In this document: positions 8,257 through 16,631 of the stretch, piece after piece
Layout of the letters: each line of letters starts with the position of its first letter
How positions within the stretch are numbered: position 1 is the first letter of the stretch
Assembly: GCA_910586845.1 (NCBI GenBank)
Contig: CAJUJV010000012.1
Coordinates: forward strand, 11,502 to 61,521
Direction: 5' to 3'
Length of the DNA: 50,020 bases
Source: an uncultured Hungatella sp.
Lineage (GTDB): Bacteria > Bacillota > Clostridia > Lachnospirales > Lachnospiraceae
Made by a program: the position numbers and the translations under genes
Notes under the pieces: generated by a model
What the model saw: only the letters and a program-made list of their open reading frames with translations
Told to the model about the DNA's origin: nothing
Database searches by the model: none

Positions 8257-9478
8257 AAATATAATCCGAGATATAAGGCGTCTCATGAAGCAGCACATCA
8301 TCCAGTCTCTGCACAGAGCGTTCGCTTCCCTGTATCCGTTCCCTCCGATACAGCTGGACCGCGGTCTTATAGCCCAGGAACAGGGTAGTCAGCGTTCCTA
8401 TGGACATGGAAACCCGGTACTCCGCCGGATCGTCGGTCAGACGGCAGCGGCCCTCATGAAACAGGATATGGAAGGTACCCTGATTCCAGTCCAGCACCGG
8501 ATCCGTGATCTCAAAGGCGATGCATACATTTTGTTCCTGAGGATCACATCGATAATCTTTTAAAAACATCTCCAGATCAATGATCCTTCCCATGATATAT
8601 GGGCGTATGGTTTCCTTGATGTCTCCGTCATCCATATCGAAGGCCACAGGCTCATTGAAATAAGTGTTTCCTCTCACCTCGTCGATCATGGAATCGTGGG
8701 CATGGATATACTGCCACAGCCCGTTGTAGGCCTCCCGGTTCAGATAGATCATCTCCTTTATATACATGACATCGTTTCGGATCAGATAGACCATATAGCC
8801 GGAAGGGTCTCCTTGCTCCGTGTAATATATGGCGACCACGGTGTCATCGTCTGCCCATCTCCAGTACTCCTCCCATGCCAGAGAATTCCGGAACAGACAG
8901 CCATGGGTCTGCCGCGCAAAGGCCGTATGCAGTTCCATAAAATCCCGGCTGTCCCAGCCGACCCGGCGGACAAATCCTGATATCCCGGCCTTTGAGGGGA
9001 TCTGCCGGTCCTTTATGACATAGGAAATTTTATTGGAAATGATCTCCCACCCGAATTTCCGGTACAGAGGGATGGAGTAGGGGTACAGGAGTGCAAGGGA
9101 CTGCCTTTTTTCCCTCATCCCCATAAGGCTTTTTTTCATTAGCCTCGACATGATGCCCTGACCGGAATATTCCGGATAGGTAGACACGCTGGTGATAAAG
9201 CCGACAGGCAAAACCGCCCCGTAAATATCCATTTTAAGAGGGTAGACTGCAAACTGGGAAACCAGAGTCTCCCCGTCATAGCAGCCCAGGATATCCGCCC
9301 TCTCCAGAACAGGGAATTTTGACTGTTTGATCTCCTCATCCCCCCAGCCGTATTTGGCCAACTCCTGTTCCGTCACCTGGAAGGCATAGCGGAGCAATGC
9401 ATTGTACTGCTCCAGATCCTTTGTTGTCAGATTGCGTATGATATAATTTTTATTGTTTTTTCCATTCATAATATCCAT
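8255..9478 (-). CDS. Eis-like GNAT N-acetyltransferase with SCP2-like C-terminal domain
   Basis: 407 aa from 9478, but the ATG at 9469 is the more likely start because GGAGA lies 9 bases upstream of it (giving MNGKNNKNYIIRNLT, 404 aa). Residues about 10-150 form a GNAT domain, with acetyl-CoA loop region VSTYPEYSGQGIMSRLM. A second degenerate acetyltransferase domain and a C-terminal sterol-carrier-like domain follow, the three-part layout of the Eis family. Eis proteins acetylate amines, including aminoglycosides in mycobacteria; the substrate here is unknown. It is third in the marR-MATE-acetyltransferase operon, 44 bp after the MATE gene, which hints at a role in coping with a toxic amine or drug. 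Confidence 0.87.
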   Translation of the reverse strand: MDIMNGKNNKNYIIRNLTTKDLEQYNALLRYAFQVTEQELAKYGWGDEEIKQSKFPVLERADILGCYDGETLVSQFAVYPLKMDIYGAVLPVGFITSVSTYPEYSGQGIMSRLMKKSLMGMREKRQSLALLYPYSIPLYRKFGWEIISNKISYVIKDRQIPSKAGISGFVRRVGWDSRDFMELHTAFARQTHGCLFRNSLAWEEYWRWADDDTVVAIYYTEQGDPSGYMVYLIRNDVMYIKEMIYLNREAYNGLWQYIHAHDSMIDEVRGNTYFNEPVAFDMDDGDIKETIRPYIMGRIIDLEMFLKDYRCDPQEQNVCIAFEITDPVLDWNQGTFHILFHEGRCRLTDDPAEYRVSMSIGTLTTLFLGYKTAVQLYRRERIQGSERSVQRLDDVLLHETPYISDYI

Positions 9479-9522
9479 TCTCCAACGGAAGCCTCCCGGC
9501 CACCTCTTTTAAATAATTTGCG

Positions 9523-10872
9523 TCAATAATGATACATCTTCCTTTTTCCTTCCAGAAACAGCGCCGTCACCCCGGCCGCCAGAACCTCCGCCGCCATGAC
9601 GGACAGCCAGATTCCCTTAAGTCCCCACACCACAGGCAGCAGGATCACAGCCCCGCTCTGGAACACCAGAGTCCTGAGAAAGGAGATCAGCGCCGAAGTC
9701 AGACCGTCGCCCAGGGCCGTAAAAAAGGACGATGAAAAAATAGAGAAGCCGGACAGCAAAAAGGAGAAGGAAAATATGAGAAATCCCTGGACTGTCATCT
9801 CCAAAAGCTCCCTGTCATAGCTGACAAATATAAGGGAAAAAGGCCTTGCCAGCACCTGCCCTGCCAGAAACATGGTCAGAGAAAACACCCCCATGATCTT
9901 CATGCTCTTCTTCCGGAGATTTTTCAGTTCCTCATACTGTCTGGCCCCGTAATGATATCCGATCACAGGCGCGCTTCCCACCGCATATCCGATGAATATG
10001 GCCTGGAAAATAAAGCTTACATACATAAGGACCCCGTAGGCCGCCACGCCGTTTTCACCGGCATACTTCATCAGCTGGATATTGTAGAGCATCCCCACCA
10101 CAGACATGGAAATATTGCTCATGAGCTCGGAGGAACCGTTGGTACATGTCTTCAGGAGTGCCCTGCCGTCAAATCTGCATTTTCCCAGCCTCAGCTGACT
10201 GCCGTTTTTCCGTCCGAAATAGATCAGAGGAATCACTCCTCCCACAAACTGGCTGAGGGCCGTAGCCCAGGCGGCTCCTGCCAGACCCCAGGAAAATCCC
10301 GCCACAAACACCCCGTCCAATACCATATTGGTAATGCCGGAAGCTACGGTAACCCACAGCCCCATCTGAGGCTTTCCTGCCGTGACAAACAGACACTGGA
10401 ACTCGTACTGGAGAATATAAAAAGGGAGCGCCAGCAGATTGATAGTCCCGTAGAGTACACAGTCCTCCAAAAGCCGTCCACCGGCTCCCATGAGAATAGC
10501 GGCAGGCCGAAGAAAAACAAGACCCAGGGCCATGATGATGAGACCGCAAAAGACCGCAGCGTAGACGATCAGAGAGAACAGCTCATTGGCCTTTTTCTTC
10601 TGGCCTGTTCCCATAGTAATGGCGATAAGGGCGCTGCCTCCTGTACCGAACATAAATCCGGCACAGCCCAAAATCATCAGCAGAGGCATGATAAAATTGA
10701 CAGCCGCAAAAGGGGTCTTGCCGGCAAAATTGGACACAAAAAATCCGTCTACCACTCCGTAGACAGAGGTAAATACCATCATGACCATAGACGGAAAGGT
10801 AAATTGCAGCAGACGCTTGTATGTGAAATGATCGGACAGCTGAATGCCCGTCTCCTTCCTGTTTCTTCTCAT
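9523..10872 (-). CDS. MATE-family efflux transporter
   Basis: 449 aa with about twelve membrane helices and the typical two-halves MATE repeat; the first helix region reads LLQFTFPSMVMMVFTSVYGVVDGFFVSNF and the loop LLMILGCAGFMFGTGGSALI follows. MATE pumps export cationic drugs or metabolites using sodium or proton gradients. The start overlaps the marR stop by 4 bases (ATGA), so translation is coupled and the MarR protein most likely controls this pump. The neighbouring third gene is an Eis-like acetyltransferase. Confidence 0.93.
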   Translation of the reverse strand: MRRNRKETGIQLSDHFTYKRLLQFTFPSMVMMVFTSVYGVVDGFFVSNFAGKTPFAAVNFIMPLLMILGCAGFMFGTGGSALIAITMGTGQKKKANELFSLIVYAAVFCGLIIMALGLVFLRPAAILMGAGGRLLEDCVLYGTINLLALPFYILQYEFQCLFVTAGKPQMGLWVTVASGITNMVLDGVFVAGFSWGLAGAAWATALSQFVGGVIPLIYFGRKNGSQLRLGKCRFDGRALLKTCTNGSSELMSNISMSVVGMLYNIQLMKYAGENGVAAYGVLMYVSFIFQAIFIGYAVGSAPVIGYHYGARQYEELKNLRKKSMKIMGVFSLTMFLAGQVLARPFSLIFVSYDRELLEMTVQGFLIFSFSFLLSGFSIFSSSFFTALGDGLTSALISFLRTLVFQSGAVILLPVVWGLKGIWLSVMAAEVLAAGVTALFLEGKRKMYHY

Positions 10873-11318
10873 GCATGTCCCTCCATCTCTTCAGCCTTTT
10901 CTTTCAGAGCCCTGGCAAAAGCCTCTGTCAGTCCCAGATATGTTTCCACCTCTTCTTTTGTCCAGGAAGCAAAGATCTGATCTTCCGCCTCCATAACGCG
11001 GCCCGCGGTCCGATCCGCCAGAGCTCTCCCCTGCTCCGTGAAACAGACGGTTTTATGTTTGGAACCGGACATCTCCAGATAGATCATACCTTCTGCCTCC
11101 AGCTTGCGAAGAGCAGAATTGACCGTCTGCTTGCTCAGGCATGTGGTATGGCAGATGGCTTTCAGCGGACATCGGTCTCCCTGTTCCAGGATGGCATAGA
11201 GAATCATAGCGGCGCTGTCGGACAGGCCCAGTTTTAAGTACATCTCATGATAGATAGCGCTGGTCTCGCCGAAAAGGTAATTGTAACGTTTCAGTTCTTT
11301 GGAAATTACCGGTTTCAT
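10869..11318 (-). CDS. MarR-family transcription regulator
   Basis: 149 aa, normal MarR size. The winged helix spans about residues 30-100: helices LSDSAAMILYAILEQGD, then LKAICHTTCLSKQTVNSALRKLEAEGMIYLE with the recognition helix and the wing SGSKHKTVCFTEQGRALAD. MarR dimers usually repress a linked pump and let go when a phenolic or cationic ligand binds. It is the first gene of an operon with a MATE pump. A 51-bp palindrome overlapping its promoter (11376-11426) is the obvious binding site, so autorepression is expected. AGGAGG precedes the ATG. Confidence 0.93.
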   Translation of the reverse strand: MKPVISKELKRYNYLFGETSAIYHEMYLKLGLSDSAAMILYAILEQGDRCPLKAICHTTCLSKQTVNSALRKLEAEGMIYLEMSGSKHKTVCFTEQGRALADRTAGRVMEAEDQIFASWTKEEVETYLGLTEAFARALKEKAEEMEGHA

Positions 11319-11375
11319 AAAAACCTCCTACTTCGAAATTCGGGAATGTCAGAAAAGATCTCATAAGCCCCAAAA

Positions 11376-11429
11376 ACATTAGTATGATTTCGTACTATAT
11401 AGTATAGTACGAAATCATACTAATGTCAA
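11376..11429 (-). promoter_or_regulatory. Long palindromic operator overlapping the marR operon promoter
   Basis: Two perfect 22-bp arms (11376-11397 and 11405-11426) flank a 7-bp centre. The minus strand carries TTGACA (11424-11429), a 17-bp spacer and TATACT (11401-11406), so almost the whole promoter lies inside the palindrome. A MarR dimer, or two dimers, bound here would block RNA polymerase directly. Confidence 0.85.
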
Positions 11430-11655
11430 CAAATTTCCAATACCACTTTACATTTCTTTCTAAAGCAGGCGATTCCGTATTTGAGGATCTCTTCATCCTC
11501 AACCCGCTAACATGGGCCATCTGAAATGACAAGGCGCTATAAGAGGGCCGATACGGAAATGAAGGTAGATTTCCTCCCGCCGGTGTGCTATACTCTTCTT
11601 TAACTGCGTAATCAACCATCCTTCATATTCAAGTACAGAAAAGAGGAAATCCGCC
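11427..11655. other. Intergenic stretch between marR promoter and second MATE gene
   Basis: No gene seen. There is an 8-bp perfect hairpin (TTGAGGAT/ATCCTCAA, 11481-11502) without a T-run, and a weak TATACT -10 candidate near 11591 for the downstream plus-strand MATE gene. GAGGA precedes the ATG at 11656. Confidence 0.4.
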
Positions 11656-13083
11656 ATGAAAACCAGATCAGCCTTCAACTGGCCCTATTTTATAAAACAT
11701 ATCGCCGTCATCGCCGTGCCTGTAGCCTTACAGAACCTTCTGACCACCACGGGAAGCATGGTGGACACCATGATGCTGGCATCTCTGGGAGAGAGGACTG
11801 TGGGAGCCGTAGGGCTGTGCGCCCAGTTTTCCAGCCTGATGTTTGCCGGATACTGGGGATTCGTGGGAGGAGGCATGCTCTTCTTCTCCCAGTACTGGGG
11901 CGCCGGGGACGAGGACGGAATCACCCGGTCCTACGGCCTGACCTTAAGCTTCATGATGACCGTCGGCGTGCTCTTCGCCTCCCTGGCTCTGACCTGTCCG
12001 GAATTTGTCATGAACATCTACACAGACAAACAGGAGATCCAGGCCATCGGCGTCATCTACCTGCGGATTGTGGGATTTGCCTACCCTCTTCAGATTCTCG
12101 CCATGGCCATAAGCGCTCTTCTCCGGTCCATCGAACAGGTGAAGATCCCCCTCTACGGAGGCATTGCCTCTGTTATCGCCAACTGCCTGTTCAACTATCT
12201 GCTGATCTTCGGCAAACTGGGTTTTCCTCAGATGGGGGCAGCCGGAGCGGCGCTGGGGACCGTACTGGCAGGTGTGGTGAACCTGATCGTGCTGCTGGGC
12301 TTTATCGTCAGGAAAAAACTGCCTTTTGTCCTGGCATTTTCCAGGCATTTCCGGTGGAACCGGCCCTTTGTGACTCAGTATCTCCAGAAATGTTTCCCTA
12401 TCCTCTGCAACGAGGTACTCATCGGCATCGGCAATATGATGGTAAATATCGTCCTCGGCCATCAGAGCGAACAGGCCATCGCCGCTGTGGCCGTATTCCG
12501 GACCCTGGAAGGCCTTGTCATCGCCTTTTTCAGCGGCTTTTCCAACGCTGCCTCTGTCCTGGTGGGCAAGGAGGTGGGGGCCGGCCGCCACGAGACCGCC
12601 TACAAGCGGGCATGGCGCCTTGTGTACTTGTGCAGCGGCCTGATCGGAACCGCCTGCCTTGCACTCATCGCTGTCCATGAGCCTCTTCTCCACGCCATGG
12701 GGCTCAGCAATGAGTCCTACCGCATCGGCACGGGCATGCTCCTCATCTACAGCATGGCCGCGGTGATCCGCATGGGCAACTGGGTCCAGAACGACACCTA
12801 CCGTTCCGCCGGAGATGCGGCCTTCGGCTCCATCATGGAGATCACCTTCATGTATCTCATGGTATTGCCCTTTGTCTACGGAGCCAACTACGGGTTCCAC
12901 GCCCCCTTCCTCCTGGTGTTTGCCCTGTGCTATGTAGACGAGCCTATCCGCTACATTATCATGCAGCGCCACATGTACTCTGCTAAATGGATCAAGCCCG
13001 TATCCCACGCCGGTCTGGCCACTATCGGGGAGTTCCGCAAAAACCATGGGGTGAGAGCTCCGGAGAAGAACCGGCAGCACTAA
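11656..13083 (+). CDS. MATE-family efflux transporter
   Basis: 475 aa. Twelve predicted helices in two MATE halves: VALQNLLTTTGSMVDTMMLA in the first and CFPILCNEVLIGIGNMMVNI in the second; GAAGAALGTVLAGVVNL lies between them. It belongs to a different MATE branch from the pump at 9523-10872, which it resembles only in overall fold. It is transcribed divergently from the marR operon and stops 26 bp before the convergent DUF2200 gene. The substrate is unknown. Confidence 0.93.
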   Translation: MKTRSAFNWPYFIKHIAVIAVPVALQNLLTTTGSMVDTMMLASLGERTVGAVGLCAQFSSLMFAGYWGFVGGGMLFFSQYWGAGDEDGITRSYGLTLSFMMTVGVLFASLALTCPEFVMNIYTDKQEIQAIGVIYLRIVGFAYPLQILAMAISALLRSIEQVKIPLYGGIASVIANCLFNYLLIFGKLGFPQMGAAGAALGTVLAGVVNLIVLLGFIVRKKLPFVLAFSRHFRWNRPFVTQYLQKCFPILCNEVLIGIGNMMVNIVLGHQSEQAIAAVAVFRTLEGLVIAFFSGFSNAASVLVGKEVGAGRHETAYKRAWRLVYLCSGLIGTACLALIAVHEPLLHAMGLSNESYRIGTGMLLIYSMAAVIRMGNWVQNDTYRSAGDAAFGSIMEITFMYLMVLPFVYGANYGFHAPFLLVFALCYVDEPIRYIIMQRHMYSAKWIKPVSHAGLATIGEFRKNHGVRAPEKNRQH

Positions 13084-13109
13084 AATAACACTCTTTTGCG
13101 TCTGTTTTT

Positions 13110-13526
13110 TCACCCGTTAGATTTCGCCTGTGCCGGGCAAACAAAATATGAGGAGATCAGGATCTGCCTTCCCGGTCTCCTCATATCACATTCAGCTCCG
13201 CACTTTCCTCTGGCCAGTTCGTCCACCAGCTTATCCAGGTATCGGATCTTTCTCATCAGCGGATCCTGAATTTCCTCCACCCGGACGCCGCAGACTACCC
13301 CTTTGATCAGGGCGCATCCCGGATTCATGGAAGGAGCCTGAGCGAAAAACGTCTCATAGTCCGCATCCCGCTCCAGCTGCTCATTCAGCCCCCGGACGTC
13401 ATAGCCTGTAAGCCAGCAGATGATCCGGTCCACTTCCTCCTTTGACCGTCCCTTCCGCTCCGCCTTCTGAACCAGAAGAGGATAAACCCTGGAAAATTTC
13501 ATGGCAAACACTTTACTGTTCTCCAT
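13110..13526 (-). CDS. DUF2200-family protein with aberrant C-terminus
   Basis: 138 aa. Residues 1-110 match DUF2200 well (KFSRVYPLLVQKAERKGRSKEEVDRIICWLTGYD, then SLIKGVVCGVRVEEIQDPLMRKIRYLDKLVDELARGK). Function of the family is unknown. Family members normally end within about ten residues of the ELARGK segment. Here the frame instead runs on for 25 residues through an intrinsic terminator. Dropping one T (complement of 13202) restores ARGKAELNVI followed by TGA, a family-like end placed exactly at the terminator stem. So this copy probably has a one-base insertion, or the sequence has an error there. MENSKVFAMKF is the likely start, after AAGGAG. Confidence 0.75.
   Translation of the reverse strand: MENSKVFAMKFSRVYPLLVQKAERKGRSKEEVDRIICWLTGYDVRGLNEQLERDADYETFFAQAPSMNPGCALIKGVVCGVRVEEIQDPLMRKIRYLDKLVDELARGKCGAECDMRRPGRQILISSYFVCPAQAKSNG
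13141..13186 (-). terminator. Intrinsic terminator inside the extended DUF2200 frame
   Basis: An 11-bp perfect stem (13146-13156 with 13176-13186), 19-nt loop, then TTTTGT on the minus strand. It should end the DUF2200 transcript. Because it lies within the annotated coding frame, it supports a frameshift upstream. Confidence 0.7.
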
Positions 13527-13535
13527 AAAAACTCC

Positions 13536-15509
13536 TTAATTCCTCGCGAGAGTAAACTTATCCACCAGCTTCTTAAGTCCCACCGCTTCAGCGGAAAGCT
13601 GTTCACTGGCCGCGGCGCTCTCCTCCGCTGTAGCGCTGTTGCTCTGCACCACTCCCGAAATCTGGTTGATCCCCTCTGTCACCTGCGCGACGGCGTATGA
13701 CTGCTCGTTGGACACCGTGGCGATCCTGTCGATGGAACTGACCACCGAATCCATACTGTTCACAACTTCCATAAGCGTTTCCGCCGTGTGCCGGGCGATA
13801 TCGGTTCCCCGGTTCACTGCCTGAGAGGAATGTTCGATGAGGGCGGAAGTGCTCTTGGAAGCCTCCGCCGACTTGCTTGCCAGGTTGCGCACCTCGTCTG
13901 CCACCACGGCGAATCCCTTTCCCGCGCTGCCTGCCCGGGCTGCTTCCACAGCCGCGTTCAGTGCCAGGATATTGGTCTGGAAAGCGATGTCCTCGATGGT
14001 CTTGATGATCTTTCCGATCTCATCGGAGCTGTGCTGGATCCGCCCCATGGCCTCCATAAGCTCCTGCATCTGCTGGTTGCAGGCAGAAACCTCCTGGCCG
14101 GCCAGATGAGTCTGATTCCTAGCTTCCAGAGCCCCCTGAGCCGTGCCTTTGGCCTGGTCCGAGATCTCGGCGATCCTGGCAGCCAGCTCTTCCACCGAGC
14201 TGGCCTGCTCCACCGCTCCCTGGCTCATGGTCTGGGCGCTGTCGGAAATATGGCTGCTGGCCGTGGACACCTGATCCGCCGACTGGTTGATCTGGCGCAT
14301 GATATCGCTCAGTTCCACCTTCATGTTGCGCATGGACAGCAAAATGTTCTGGAAGCTTCCCACATAGGCTTCCCGGTTTTTGGACTGGATGTCCAGATTC
14401 TGATGGGCCATCTCTCCCAGCAGATAGCTGATATCATTGATAATGGTACTTAAGCCTTCCACCAGTTCCCCTGTGGATCTGGCCAGCATGCCGGTCTCGT
14501 CCTCACTGTCAACCTGAGGAACGGGAGACTCCAGATCTCCCCCTACCAGCAGCCTCATGCGCTCCGCGCAGGCCTTCATGGGATTGCTGATACTTCCCGC
14601 CAGCCTTAAGGCGACGACGCTGGAAACGAATATGGAAATCACGATCACTGCCACATTGATCAGGATGCCGCTGTATGTGCCGGAGAGGTAATCCGACTGA
14701 GGAGCCGTCACCGCCACGCTCCAGCCGTCTGTGCCGTTTACCGAGGCATAAGCGGCAAACATGGGCTTGACCCCGCTTTTATAGCTTCCGAATCCGTTCT
14801 CTCCCCGACGCATCCTGCTGTGGATAGCAGCCAGTTCTTTTAATGAAGAATCGCTCTTAGCCTCATTCTCAATATTCTGGACGGTAATGGTATCCAGTGT
14901 AATGTCAGCGATCGTATCCCCTGACCGGTTGATCATGTAGGACCTGCTGTTTTCGCTGACCTTTATGGTGGACACGATATCATTCAAAAAGGTCTCGTGG
15001 GGAACAAAATAGACGACTCCCACAATGGAAGAGCCGTGGATCCCTCCTTCATACAGAGGCGCGGCCACCATGATGGACAGCTCCCCGGTAATCTTACTGA
15101 TAAGAGGCTCGGACACATAGACGTTCCCTTCCATGGCCTGCTTCACATACTCACGGTCAGAGTAATCTTTTCCGTCAAAAATACTGATGCCGTCAGGGCC
15201 GATAATATTGCCCCTCTGGAGGCCGTGAATGGTCACGCGCTCATCGATGATGGAACGCTTCTGCTCTACTGACACGGTCCCGTCAGACAGCTGGGGAATA
15301 CAGCCTGTATCCATAGCCACATTCTTGTAGGCCGTCAGCTCCTGCTCCACTCTCTCCGCCGCCAGAACAGCACTCTCGCTCATCATCTGATCCACCGTGG
15401 TTATGGTACTCCTGTAATTCAGTACAATGCTGAATCCTCCCACGGCAAACACGGCTCCCAGAACCGTCAGAATAAGATATCTGGTGATTTTTGTCCGAAT
15501 GCTCTTCAT
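13536..15509 (-). CDS. Methyl-accepting chemotaxis protein with extracellular dCache sensor
   Basis: 657 aa. Membrane helix about 10-32, an extracellular dCache-type sensor about 35-275 (contains IDERVTIHGLQRGNI and DREYVKQAMEGN), second helix about 282-305, HAMP about 305-360, and a long cytoplasmic coiled coil. The signalling tip is present (IEDIAFQTNILALNAAVEAARAG, GKGFAVVADEVRNLA). It would relay a small-molecule signal to CheA/CheW and bias motility. No CheW-binding or methylation pentapeptide tether is seen at the C-terminus (KFTLARN). It lies 101 bp downstream of a response-regulator diguanylate cyclase, perhaps co-transcribed. Confidence 0.93.
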   Translation of the reverse strand: MKSIRTKITRYLILTVLGAVFAVGGFSIVLNYRSTITTVDQMMSESAVLAAERVEQELTAYKNVAMDTGCIPQLSDGTVSVEQKRSIIDERVTIHGLQRGNIIGPDGISIFDGKDYSDREYVKQAMEGNVYVSEPLISKITGELSIMVAAPLYEGGIHGSSIVGVVYFVPHETFLNDIVSTIKVSENSRSYMINRSGDTIADITLDTITVQNIENEAKSDSSLKELAAIHSRMRRGENGFGSYKSGVKPMFAAYASVNGTDGWSVAVTAPQSDYLSGTYSGILINVAVIVISIFVSSVVALRLAGSISNPMKACAERMRLLVGGDLESPVPQVDSEDETGMLARSTGELVEGLSTIINDISYLLGEMAHQNLDIQSKNREAYVGSFQNILLSMRNMKVELSDIMRQINQSADQVSTASSHISDSAQTMSQGAVEQASSVEELAARIAEISDQAKGTAQGALEARNQTHLAGQEVSACNQQMQELMEAMGRIQHSSDEIGKIIKTIEDIAFQTNILALNAAVEAARAGSAGKGFAVVADEVRNLASKSAEASKSTSALIEHSSQAVNRGTDIARHTAETLMEVVNSMDSVVSSIDRIATVSNEQSYAVAQVTEGINQISGVVQSNSATAEESAAASEQLSAEAVGLKKLVDKFTLARN

Positions 15510-15610
15510 CTCTTAGCTCCCCTTTTTATATAGTAATCAGATTGGAAGCTGTCTCCTGCTCCCTGTAATACTGCGGACCATGATCCGCTTTTCATACACC
15601 CAAAATTCGA

Positions 15611-16534
15611 TCAGGTCTCGGTTTCATGCCACTGCTCCATCTTCTCGTTGGCCCAGACCACCCGGTTTCTCCCAAACCGTTTGGCATCATACAGCATGGT
15701 ATCCGCGATCTTCAAATAGACCTCGTAGGAATTTTCCCTCTGGGGGATCACCGTGATCCCTCCGATACTGATCGTAACCCACTTGGAGACGGAAGGTTCA
15801 TGGCGGATGTGCAGATCCTCCACCGCCTGACGGATCCTCTTTAAATACTCGAAAGCCCTCTTGGCATTGTCCCCCAGAAAGAAGGCCACAAACTCTTCCC
15901 CTCCGTATCTGGCCAGAAAATCCGTGCTGCGCTGTAAATAAGAAGAAACGGTTCTGGCTACACTGGCGATCACCTTATCTCCCGCCGGATGGCCGAAACT
16001 GTCATTGTAGGCCTTAAAATGATCGATATCAAACATACAGACAGAAAAGGGCACCTGAAGCCGGGTGGCTTCATTCCATTTGACAATACTGTAGGTATCG
16101 TGCTGCCGCCTGTTGGCGATCCCCGTCAGCTGGTCGGTCATGGACTGGTGCTCCACCTGTTTGCGGTATTTGTACAGCTTGATATGAGTATTCACTCTGG
16201 CCTTGACAATCAGCGGATGAAAAGGTTTTGATATGTAGTCAACCGCTCCGAGGGTCAGGCCCAGCTGTTCGTGCTCGATATCAGAAAGACTTGTGATCAG
16301 AATCACCGGAATACTCTGAGTGATGATCTCCTCCTGTAGTTTCTTCAGCAGCGTAAATCCGTCCATCCCCGGCATGACCACATCCAGCAGAATCAGGGAA
16401 TAATCGCCGGAGCTGGCATAGCTGAGGCCGTCTTGTGCTGTCTGGGCGACTCTGATATCATAGTCAGACTCCAGAATAGATTTTAACTGCGTAGCCTGTA
16501 TAGGGCTGTCGTCAACAATCAATACTTTTTCCAT
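15611..16534 (-). CDS. Response regulator with GGDEF domain (diguanylate cyclase)
   Basis: 307 aa from the ATG at 16532-16534, chosen over an upstream in-frame start because AAGGAG is 7 bases away and the receiver begins immediately (MEKVLIVDDSPIQ). Receiver domain about 1-120: acidic pair D8/D9, phospho-acceptor D51 in LLDVVMPGMDG, conserved K103 in SKPF. GGDEF domain about 130-300: active-site GGEEF at 211-215 and an intact inhibitory I-site RSTD at 202-205, so it should be active and product-inhibited. It makes cyclic di-GMP when phosphorylated. The architecture is like PleD but with one receiver. No partner kinase is in the window. Confidence 0.93.
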   Translation of the reverse strand: MEKVLIVDDSPIQATQLKSILESDYDIRVAQTAQDGLSYASSGDYSLILLDVVMPGMDGFTLLKKLQEEIITQSIPVILITSLSDIEHEQLGLTLGAVDYISKPFHPLIVKARVNTHIKLYKYRKQVEHQSMTDQLTGIANRRQHDTYSIVKWNEATRLQVPFSVCMFDIDHFKAYNDSFGHPAGDKVIASVARTVSSYLQRSTDFLARYGGEEFVAFFLGDNAKRAFEYLKRIRQAVEDLHIRHEPSVSKWVTISIGGITVIPQRENSYEVYLKIADTMLYDAKRFGRNRVVWANEKMEQWHETET

Positions 16535-16571
16535 GTCCCACTCCTTGTCTTTTCGCGGCTTTATAACAGGT

Positions 16572-16600
16572 ATTATAACATGGCAACCAGAGTTAAGCAA
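16572..16600 (-). promoter_or_regulatory. Sigma-A promoter of the diguanylate cyclase gene
   Basis: Minus strand TTGCTT (16595-16600), 17-bp spacer, TATAAT (16572-16577). It sits between the cyclase gene and the AT-rich two-gene cassette, so it marks the host side of the junction. Confidence 0.75.
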
Positions 16601-16631
16601 GACGGGACCGGGAAATTTGAGCTTTAAAATA

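Noticed and set aside
11817..12680. Long arginine/proline-rich frame overlapping the MATE gene
   Set aside because: It has shadow-frame composition and lies fully inside the second MATE gene, which has clear family motifs on the same strand.
11944..13113. 389-codon antisense frame to the MATE gene
   Set aside because: Rich in His, Asp and Gly from antisense GC-rich codons; no ribosome-binding site or recognisable motif.
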